DNA of 64,000 nt, taken from NCBI GenBank assembly GCA_964019165.1, contig OZ025287.1, positions 5,502,844 to 5,566,843 on the forward strand, given 5' to 3'. Positions 1 through 6,535 of the stretch are shown in pieces (positions within the stretch are counted from its first letter, which is position 1; every line of letters starts with the position of its first letter). The position numbers were made by a program, and so were the translations under genes. The notes under the pieces are model-generated. The model saw only the letters and a list, made by a program, of their open reading frames with translations, was not told the DNA's origin and made no database searches. Source of the stretch: Mastigias papua (Eukaryota; Cnidaria; Scyphozoa; Rhizostomeae; Mastigiidae).

Positions 1-368
1 TTACACATCTGAATAAACGAATCGCAAGATTGCCCAAAGATTCCAAGGGAACTTATGGACAAGTTCACAAATTTGACGTGACGGTATTTCGATGAAAGGT
101 CATTTAGAAGGTAACGATATTTGGTAAATTTCCTATTAGCATTATTCTTAAGGTTCGTCTCAAAGCCGACGCTCAATTCAATTACGTACAGAGTATTACA
201 AGAAGTGGAGATAAGCATGTCAGGACGTAGATCATCGCCAGTGATAAGAGAAGGGGAAAGATATTGAGGGAGGTCAACATAAAGAGTGCAGTGATTCAAA
301 CATTGCAATGATGAGGCAAGGAAGTTTAGGGCAGAGTCATGTCTCCATGTGAAGCGGCCTTCGTTGAG
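1..368 (-). pseudogene. C-terminal part of a retrotransposon-like ORF, open off the left edge
   Basis: The minus-strand frame beginning at 368 reads without a stop for 122 codons to base 3 and leaves the window. It starts with LNEGRFTWRHDSALNFL, has GDDLRPDML near residues 54-62 and YVIELSVGFETN near 73-84, and ends with KFVNLSISSLGIFGQSCDSF. The spacing of RPD and ELS with later lysines recalls a PD-(D/E)XK nuclease core. I remember closely similar C-termini in cnidarian retrotransposon polyproteins with a restriction-like endonuclease; this is recollection, not a search. There is no start codon in context, because the frame is interrupted at 368/369 by an (AAT)n tract, so the upstream part is missing or displaced. 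It may be intact beyond the left edge. The open frame is seen; the family and nuclease role are inferred. Confidence 0.55.
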
Positions 369-401
369 AATAATAATAATAATAATAATAATGATAATAA
401 T
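369..401. repeat. (AAT)n microsatellite, probable 3' tail of the adjacent non-LTR element
   Basis: Eight perfect AAT units (369-392) are followed by G and a further ATA/AAT run to 401. On the minus strand this is an (ATT)n tract directly after the 3' UTR of the element at 402-1190. CR1/L2-like elements commonly end in short microsatellites, so I read it as the element's tail and 368/369 as its 3' insertion junction. Confidence 0.75.
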
Positions 402-571
402 ACAATTTATTTACAGTTGGCTGAAGAAATAGCTAAAGCTAATAAAGGCCAACTCTACACTACTTTTACAATATTTTCTAAAAATAACTAAAATGAACAG
501 TCTTATAAGATAACTATATAATTATATACAGATGCGGCAACTGCATTTAAATCCCTTCCAACTTTTGGTTT

Positions 572-1190
572 TCATTTTGAATCATTGTCAGTTTTTGCAG
601 CTTTATATTGATCTGGAAGTTGATTCCAAAGTATGCCTCCCCTAAATGTAAGAGACTCGTTCCCATACTTTTTGGTCCTCGTGTTTGGAAGTTGGAGGAG
701 ATTTTTTATTCTTAAAGTATATGGAAGAAACTTCCTATTGAATAACTCCCACAGAAAGGAAGGGTTCCCAGAGGTCACACATCTGTATACCTCGAGCATA
801 AGTTTTTGCAAGTTTTTTTCATGGATTGTCACTTCCTCATTCTTGTGTATGAGCTCTTCAAAACTAGAGTCATAATCATTTAGTAGCACTCTTTAGTAGC
901 GTCAGGGCACGCTTAAGGACCCTGTTAACCATATCGTTTGTGGTTTTTCCACAAAACATCCATATAAGTGGGCAGTAATTGAAGTTTGTCAGAATAAATG
1001 AGTTATACAGTAGGCTAGCTTTTTGGGGGTCTAAGTCTCTTACAACCCTAGAAAAAGCTCTTACCTTATTGTTAGTCTTTTGGCAGATACTCTTGACATG
1101 CTCGTTAAACGTAAGTTTTTGAGTCAATGGTAATACCTAAAAGTTTTACCGTATCAGACATTTTTATGATATCGCCATTAATTTCTACGC
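572..1190 (-). pseudogene. Reverse transcriptase C-terminal region, two frameshifts
   Basis: Three minus-strand frames join into one typical RT thumb and C-terminal region. The first reads LSVEINGDIIKM then VKLLGITIDSK (about 1190 to 1120). The second continues LTFNEHVKSICQKTNNKVRA, then SFILTNFNYCPLIWMFCG, in 1127-876. The third continues NDYDSSFEELI and ends TFRGGILWNQLP before a stop at 572-574. The frame changes near 1120-1127 and again near 880-900, where a short tandem-like duplication of GCTACTAAA lies. The order of these motifs is standard for Jockey/CR1-clade ORF2 ends in invertebrates. The catalytic palm (FADD-type motif) is upstream and missing. It is a dead fragment, not a gene. 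Confidence 0.8.
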
Positions 1191-2580
1191 TTAACTATGC
1201 TTAGATTGTTTGATTAGCTGCATAAAATCACTCTGACAAATTTCACACCCACTTTCTGTGCTAGCTTTTACATAACTACAGTGACAGATGTCTTTGTCAT
1301 TTCTTCCCACTTGTTGGGGTATGTAGGAGTCCTTGGGTTTCTTTTTATCCCCTCTGTAAGCATTACTATAAGGATTATTTTCCATGAGCCAGATTAAGCT
1401 TGTATATAAGTATTTCGACCATTGCATGTATTTACAATGTGCTGTCTAAGTTTCATGTGTTTGGCTTTTCGGCCCTGCATTGAATTTAGACCAAGTCCAT
1501 GACCAAAAGTAGAATAGAACTTGCTTGTGTGGTATGGGATGGCATAGGCAACAGTCCATATAGTTGGAGTAATTTTATCAAGCATAAGAATATTACAGGT
1601 GAAGTAGTCTGTACATAATGATTGGAGTCTCAGTATCTCCTCTCTTGATATATTAACTCTTGTAAACAGTGAGGTTGTCTCTCTGAGTAGCATTGCAACA
1701 TAATGTAAACTACGTAATTTAACACGTGCACCATTTTTAACATTATTACTATCTAAAAGAACATTTATAAGGTAATAGAACTTCCAGCTAACTCTCTTAG
1801 ACTCCAGACCCGTGAATCGGTATGAGAAGTCAATGCCTGATCTTTTCTTTTCATTGAACCACCTGCAATAGCTCTTATAAAGGCGGCCACATTTCAATTT
1901 TTCTTTCACACACCCAATCATTTGAACTAAAGGGGATGTTTTAGGAATTGCATGAAATGAGCGACAAGACTTCAAAACTGATTGGTTGCACAAACTAGTA
2001 GCAAGAACAAGGAGGTTCTTAAACCAGCTTTGCCATGCATTGTTCATATTGTGTAATGGTTCAGCCATGAGTTTACATACATATTTACCAAATGGAGGGA
2101 ACTTCTCTTGTCTTGAATGATTGTTAGCTATGAAATGTGTCACCTTATTTCGTTGTTTCCCTTCAGGTTCAGACAAAGTTTTCTTATAGAGTCCACTTTG
2201 TTTGCAACATTTATTCTCATAGAATAATCCCAAGGTTGCCATGTTGCATTTTGTTCACCAATGCTACCATTTAAAGTGTTCTTATATTTTACTGACACAT
2301 TTGCATATGGGGAGAAATATGTTGCAGCACTACTCAATTCCCCAGCCATAGTTGAAGCCCATTTCATGTCAGAAGGTACGATATAAAATTGAAAAGCAAC
2401 ATTATTTCCTTTTTGGAGTCAGAAGCTGTCCCCCCTCCATATCTTCCATTTCTTGTCATAAATGATTAGCATACTTTTGCAAAAGTTCACAACTTTCTCC
2501 GCAATTAGCTCCCAGTAAAATATGTTTGTCATTACAGCTTTGTACATGGTGCAGCAAATTTATGACGCTAACAAGGTTTG
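1191..2580 (-). pseudogene. 3' half of the decayed gene, Cys-rich C-terminus
   Basis: From an acceptor-like site at 2580 the frame reads NLVSVINLLHHVQSCNDKHI and on to KYANHL and a TGA at 2456-2458. The sense continues with EMEDMEGGQLLTPKRK, then in another frame VAFQFYIVPSDMKWASTMAG and ATWQPWDY to 2140. A frameshift near 2242 leads to the longest open piece, 2242-1394 (about 280 codons), which includes FTGLESKRVSWKFYYLI and the GLGLNSMQGRKAKHMKL block. A last frameshift near 1427 moves to YTSLIWLMENNPYS, SYIPQQVG and the terminal CHC and CEIC motifs, with TAA at 1191-1193. The C-terminal cysteine pattern suggests a small zinc site; this is inference. Confidence 0.6.
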
Positions 2581-2894
2581 CTAGAAAATTGAAATTAAAA
2601 ATGTGAAAAATAAAACTAACAATGCATTTTATTGCCAATAAATAATGTAGGAGAAATAAAATTGTTGACATTGTCACTTTAAGGCTCATTTTAAACTTAA
2701 CCCCAAAGGTATCAGCTAGGTCTCTGGTAGTCAATAAATAAATCATATTCTTCAAAGGGTACCAGGTTGGTGATTTTGAGTTCTTGCTGTAAAGGAAGTG
2801 GTGAATATCCCCTCAATTTATATTCATATCCACCTCTCATCTCCCCTTCACCAGCAGGGTGATTGTAACTATGTATACAGTTGTATATTCAGAG
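2581..2894 (-). other. Interval between coding remnants; possible intron or insertion
   Basis: Coding sense stops after GADGAPFGN (2898) and resumes after an acceptor-like TTTTCTAG at 2588-2581. Within the interval a separate frame is open from about 2885 to 2715 (includes HSYNHPAGEGEMRGGYEYKL and ITNLVPFEEYDLFI). I do not recognise it. It could be another exon, an inserted element fragment or chance. Confidence 0.35.
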
Positions 2895-3003
2895 CTAATT
2901 GCCAAATGGTGCACCATCTGCACCTACAGCTACCCTGAACACCCCAATTTCTTTATCAAACCAGTGAAGGCATGGGATTTTCTTGTCAGTATCAAGATAA
3001 AAG

Positions 3004-3647
3004 TCAGCTAAAACAAGTAAAAAATGGCTTTAATGGCCTATAACAGCCTTCTACAGGTGGCAGAGACCATTGCACAGCAAGAGATGCAAGGTCTTTCACA
3101 TCTCCAATGTCAATCCCATCGATCACAGACATACGTCTTTTGTATGGCAGTAGTTTGGGGATCCGACATCCAGTCATAAATTTACTGTTGCTTGTTGTTC
3201 TCGGGTCATACCTTATGTTATCCCCACAGTTCCTTTTTGTAGTGTGCTCCCTCTTGCTCAGAAGGCCTCCCTCATATAAAGTGTGTATGATTCGAATTTT
3301 ATTTGCATCACTCTTCTCATATTTTAGTAGCCTGTTCTGCATAACAGCAGGCAATGCCTTTGAATTACATGCTTCAGAGTTGCTGATAAAGCTAACAAGT
3401 TCTTTATCTGTAGCTGTGCCAACAATAGTTGTCCAAATGCCATCAATAACAGACTTCTAACCGCCCTGCTGTGTATCACCAGAGCAATGAATTAACCTCA
3501 ATGCTACTAGTGTTTTCTTTCGTCTTGGAAATGACTCTGCAGAGGACAATTGTAGTTATCAGAGGACACACTTTACAGCTTACTGGCAAATGCTGGCCTA
3601 GCAATTTTTTTGGGAGGCTTGACCTTGACATTACTTAACTCAGCAAG
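3004..3647 (-). pseudogene. Exon 2 region of the decayed gene
   Basis: From the acceptor at 3647, 24 codons (LAELSNVKVKPPKKIARPAF and four more) run to a TAA at 3573-3575. After about 40 unassigned bases another frame resumes at 3534 (SFPRRKKTLVALRLIHCSGD), crosses a TAG at 3457-3459, and stays open through SVIDGIWTTIVGTATDKEL and the LPYKRR block to the end of the frame at 3004. The protein sense then moves one frame at a six-base homopolymer (3019-3024) into FLLVLADFYLDTDKKIPCL, which ends at a TAG at 2895-2897. The plus-strand ORF over 3107-3460 is an antisense shadow. Confidence 0.6.
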
Positions 3648-3826
3648 CTAAAATAAATTTCAACATTATGATTTTAATTCACAAATGCCAAGAATTGTGA
3701 GCCTTTTAGTTACGCTTATTCAAAGAGTGTAGTGAAACACAGAATAAATCCAATATAATTTCTCATCAGAGATATAACTTCAATCAAACTAGCCATCGCC
3801 ATGTAAGAGAATGTTTTATTTCTCAC
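3648..3826 (-). other. Predicted phase-0 intron, 179 bp
   Basis: It begins GTGAGA after exon 1 and ends in a T-rich stretch (TTTATTTTAG, AG at 3649-3648). Splicing joins KRKQR to LAELSNVKVKPPKK in frame. Presence of an intron argues for a host-type gene copy rather than a processed retrocopy. Confidence 0.55.
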
Positions 3827-3949
3827 CCTTTGCTTTCGTTTGCGAACCCTTTCCTCCGCTTTATGGACATCATTATTCACCCTTCCAAGCTCGTTTTGTT
3901 TAGCTCTGTGAGTCTAGTATTTCGCAGTAGCGTTTCTTCTACAAGTCAT
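3827..3949 (-). pseudogene. Exon 1 of the decayed gene, with splice donor
   Basis: ATG at 3947-3949 opens exactly 41 codons, very basic, with one in-frame TAG at 3914-3916 (codon 12). It ends in KAEERVRKRKQR at a good donor (AGG followed by GTGAGA; GT at 3826-3825). The exon length is a whole number of codons and the downstream exon continues in the same phase. The lysine/arginine-rich heptad-like end could be a short coiled coil or a nuclear-localisation patch. The exon call is inferred from the donor, the phase and the matching acceptor. Confidence 0.6.
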
Positions 3950-4260
3950 TCCTCTTGTTTTCTCCTAGCTATGCTATAGAGGTTCAGGGGAAAGCTTTGT
4001 TTTCCGAGCGTTAGAGAGAACACCGTTGAATTACTACGGGGAAAAATTGCATATAAATCAGGTACCATAGAAAATGCTTATTTTGCAAAGAAAAGCCTTG
4101 AGCTACAATCGTATGGAAATGAATTCGTCATAACGATTAAAATTCAAGAATATAAGCTCGCAAAAAGCTACTTATCTTGAACTAGAATCTTCATCATCAT
4201 GCACATGAAATTCACTTTCAATCATCAGTTAAAAATACTATGTAACTCACCGAATTGCAG
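3950..4260. other. Unassigned sequence upstream of the decayed gene
   Basis: No coding frame, repeat or RNA gene is recognisable. It lies where the 5' UTR and promoter of the decayed gene would be, but I see no convincing TATA box or initiator. Confidence 0.4.
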
Positions 4261-4440
4261 CTTCTAAGCAGTGGCGGTTTTAGAGATCGCGGGGCCCGGA
4301 GCCGAAGTCCTCTGCGGGGCCCTTTTGTGAAAGTATCTGAGATTTCTTTTCAATTTTTCCTTAGACGAGGGGCCCCTTCTGGATTACCAAAAGCGCGGGC
4401 CTGGGCTATGCCCCCCCCTAAAACCGCCACTACTTCTAAG
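4261..4440. mobile_element. Non-autonomous hAT-type MITE with 8-bp target-site duplication
   Basis: The 164-bp element occupies 4269-4432. Its ends are CAGTGGCGGTTTTAG (4269-4283) and CTAAAACCGCCACTA (4418-4432), inverted repeats matching at 14 of 15 bases. It is flanked by a perfect 8-bp direct repeat, CTTCTAAG, at 4261-4268 and 4433-4440. An 8-bp duplication and CAGnGGCG-like ends are hallmarks of the hAT superfamily. The interior is GC-rich, with repeated GGGGCCC-like motifs and a C8 run (4411-4418), and has no transposase, so it must be mobilised in trans. The plus-strand ORF at 4255-4446 simply crosses the element and is not a gene. Confidence 0.9.
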
Positions 4441-5680
4441 GCGTGAAAATTAAGCTCATTTACGCGCCAATGCGTTTCTTGGCGCCATTTTTCATGATGT
4501 CATACCCAGGCCCCGAAAAAACATCTTCAAACACAGTGTCTTCAAACCATCCAATAGTTACCAAAGGTACGAACAACTATATTTCCCAAGATCCTTAGCG
4601 AGAATCCCATTGTCATATTGGATTTCTTTACCCACGTGTTGGTGATCGAATAGATAGGTGGGCTGCCCCAGCGCATGAGTTTTCAAATTTTCAAAGTTAC
4701 CTTCGAATGTGGCGTTTTCAGTAACGGAGACAAAGTTCTTCCAAACTGTGACGTCCTAACTTTCTTGATTGAATTTTGGTAGTTTCTTCAAATTTGATTC
4801 TCTAGAACAGTTTCAGCTGTAATTTCAGAAAAAGTATTAAAAGGATTATTTCTGTTATATCTGAGCCATAATGGCAGCCTCAAAATGGTAGAATTTTACT
4901 TTCATAGTCCATTTAAGCAAGAAGTTAAAAGTTTAGAGGATCATGTCTAAAATTCGAACTGATTAAGTGTATCAAAGTTTATTATTAGTGAATCTTTGTA
5001 TGGTGAGCTGTCATTTTCTAGAAAATCGGAAGGAAGAAATAGCTTGTATAGAAACTACAAAGCTCTTAAAATGGCACTGTGCCAAAATTTCTTATAACGT
5101 GGTCCTTATTTCGACTGCCTGAAGTATAGGATGGAACTTTCTTTCATGGATGAAATTTTGTCACAATTGACGCTATTTATAAGTCAATGAAATCAGAAAG
5201 AAAAATTATGGGGACTCATTCGGAACTTAGAATTTTAGGTATCCATTAAATGACAAAATTTGCAAAAGTTTCTGATAGGAAAGTTTCAAATTTCTCTCCT
5301 ATCAGTGCAGAAAAGCAATAGAAGCCCAATGTTTCGAAACTAAATGATAGAGATAAATCAAGGAACGTATTTTAAAACAAAGTGTTCTCAAAATTGATTA
5401 GTTGATCTTGTTCATAGCAGGAAAGCTATACAGATTTTTCGAGACAAAATGTGCCGTTATTGACTTTGGAAAGAGGTTTTCACTATAAAGTAGAGCTCAA
5501 ATTTCAAATGAAATTAAGATGCAAATGCAAACATGAAACGAACAAATAATAGGCAAATATTGATCTAAAGTCAACATGGTTATATTTCGCTAGAAAAGGG
5601 TTGAGTATTTCTTGAAAACATTAGCCATCATTTTCCCGAGTTACACATCCCTCATTTATCCTCTTTGCTCTTTATTACTA
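4441..5680. other. Unassigned intergenic sequence
   Basis: About 1.2 kb of AT-rich DNA without a long frame on either strand, without tandem repeats and without a transposon end that I can recognise. It may hold very old element remnants. Confidence 0.4.
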
Positions 5681-5699
5681 CAGGGGCGGATCTAGGGGG
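5681..5699 (+). mobile_element. Lone hAT-like transposon end (tentative)
   Basis: CAGGGGCGGATCTAGGGGG at 5681-5699 has the look of a hAT or MITE terminus (CAGGGGCGG). The expected inverted partner (CCGCCCCTG-like) is not found between here and the satellite at 6443, so this would be a broken element whose right end was lost. Confidence 0.35.
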
Positions 5700-5940
5700 C
5701 CGCACACGTCTCCTAGGCGGCAGTCAGAAAATTAATACTTATGGTGACGTCATCATTGCTTTCTGAAGATTGAAGACGAACACGATATCTTTCACATTCT
5801 ATACTATTTTGACTTTAAACAATGCATTCCCAAATCAGACTTTTGGTGCTGCACCTCTGATAATACAGCAGTGTTTTGTAACAATAGAGCTATGGCAGCA
5901 TTCCTTTGTAGAACATGTCAAAATTTATTGTGTAAGCTGT
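5700..5940. other. Unassigned sequence between the transposon-like end and the retroelement tail
   Basis: No recognisable coding or RNA content. The small plus-strand frame at 5770-5979 runs into the retrotransposon tail and has no gene-like features. It contains no satellite sequence, which matters for reading the array boundary. Confidence 0.4.
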
Positions 5941-6442
5941 CAGTTCTATTCAGTTCATTCAGTTCATTCATTTATTTAAAATTCCACAACTTACAAATCT
6001 CTAAAGTAAACAATTAACAGCAACAAATAACTACATCAAAATTAAAAAACAGTGATACAAGTAAAGAAAACGACATAAAATGCTAGATTTGTATGAGGGG
6101 AGCTTTTAAGGAGGAACTCTCTCAATAGCTAGGCTAATCGACGAGAGAGCACCCCCTCCTGTCATTTAAATGTTAAAGAACTATGGTTATATGGCTATAA
6201 ATGGTAAGAGTAAGTAGTTAAGCTCAAAGACGGAAATTTCCAGTTTCTGACGAAAAATCTTGACTGATGGTGACCTTCTTATATTTACAGGGATCTTATT
6301 CCAATATTTTGCTCCATAGTAGCGCACTGATCGAAGACCATATTGACTAGTTTTTTTCTGAAGTATGAGAATATCTTCCTTGCCAGATTGTCTGGTACAA
6401 TATTGATAAACAGATTCTAGAGATATACAGACATCATGGAAG
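5941..6442 (-). mobile_element. Second 5'-truncated non-LTR retrotransposon, cut by the satellite
   Basis: The minus strand carries a reverse transcriptase C-terminus (6442-6187), a 3' UTR and a short-repeat tail of GAATGAACT-type units at about 5975-5941. The 3' UTR holds a strong stem-loop: CTCTCTC at 6117-6123 pairs with GAGAGAG at 6143-6149, and an outer AGGAGG (6109-6114) pairs with CCTCCT (6155-6160). The 5' side ends where the first satellite unit begins. Either the element was already truncated there or the array boundary cut it. It differs in sequence and tail from the element at 369-1195, so it is another family or subfamily. Confidence 0.75.
6187..6442 (-). pseudogene. Reverse transcriptase C-terminal fragment (84 codons)
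   Basis: The frame is open from the satellite edge to a TAA at 6187-6189. It contains YQYCTRQSGKEDI, then KKTSQYGLRSVRYYGAKYWN, KIPVNIRRSPSVKIFRQKL. The YGLRSVRYYGAK-WN-IP-IR-S-S-FR-KL order is the usual extreme C-terminus of Jockey/CR1-like RTs in cnidarians and other invertebrates. No stop or frameshift breaks this short piece, so the insertion may be younger than the one at 369-1195. The catalytic core is absent. Confidence 0.8.
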
Positions 6443-6468
6443 CAACTCAGATTAGCGTTAGTCTGTGT

Positions 6469-6535
6469 TTTTACAGTATATACGGCAATAGGACTGTAAA
6501 GTGATTTACATGTCGCAAAACTGACAATACTGTCA
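6469..6535 (+). other. Inverted repeats inside the satellite monomer (first unit; recur in all units)
   Basis: In unit coordinates, TTTACAG (28-34) can pair with CTGTAAA (52-58). The overlapping TGTAAAG (53-59) can instead pair with CTTTACA (62-68). TGACA (80-84) pairs with TGTCA (89-93), and TAAGTGT (219-225) with ACACTTA (230-236) across a TTGC loop. The first two hairpins exclude each other. In the first unit the 62-68 arm is altered (GATTTAC). Pairing is seen in the sequence; any role in RNA or chromatin is inference. Confidence 0.6.

Larger units (their letters stand above)
369..1195 (-). mobile_element. 5'-truncated non-LTR (CR1/L2/Jockey-type) retrotransposon, 3' fragment
   Basis: The minus strand carries, 5' to 3', the end of a reverse transcriptase ORF (about 1190 to 572), a 3' UTR of about 170 bp and an (ATT)n tail. 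The 5' boundary is near 1190-1197, where the coding match of the neighbouring pseudogene ends, so most of the element (endonuclease and polymerase core) is absent. The 3' UTR can form a hairpin: AGTTGGC at 415-421 pairs with GCCAACT at 448-454, with an inner stem TAGCT/AGCTA at 430-434 and 437-441. I found no convincing target-site duplication. Insertion into the ORF at 1-368 is plausible but the other half of that ORF was not found next to it. Confidence 0.75.
1191..3949 (-). pseudogene. Decayed multi-exon gene of an uncharacterised multicopy protein family
   Basis: Open stretches in changing frames run the same way for 2.7 kb on the minus strand. They fit one protein: a basic N-terminus (exon 1), then ALRLIHCSGD, LPYKRRMSVIDGIDIGDVKD, LADFYLDTDKK, FRVAVGADGAPFGN, HILLGANCGESCELL, FYIVPSDMKWASTMAGEL, ATWQPWDY, a helical-looking middle, GLGLNSMQGRKAKHMKL, and a Cys-rich end (CHC, later CEIC) at 1260-1210. 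Breaks include stops at 3914-3916, 3573-3575, 3457-3459, 2895-2897 and 2456-2458, and frameshifts near 3019-3024 (A6 run), 2242 and 1427. I recall similar motif order in repeated, unnamed cnidarian proteins, but cannot name a function. A DNA-transposon or domesticated origin is possible, with no catalytic motif seen to support it. Confidence 0.65.

Noticed and set aside
633..875. 80-codon plus-strand ORF
   Set aside because: It is antisense to the reverse transcriptase fragment at 572-1190.
3107..3460. 117-codon plus-strand ORF
   Set aside because: It is antisense to the better supported minus-strand gene remnant, whose motifs and splice context are coherent.
4255..4446. 63-codon plus-strand ORF
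   Set aside because: It spans a MITE end to end, including both inverted repeats; the peptide is translated transposon sequence.
5770..5979. 69-codon plus-strand ORF
   Set aside because: It ends in the short-repeat tail of a retroelement on the other strand and has no recognisable domain.
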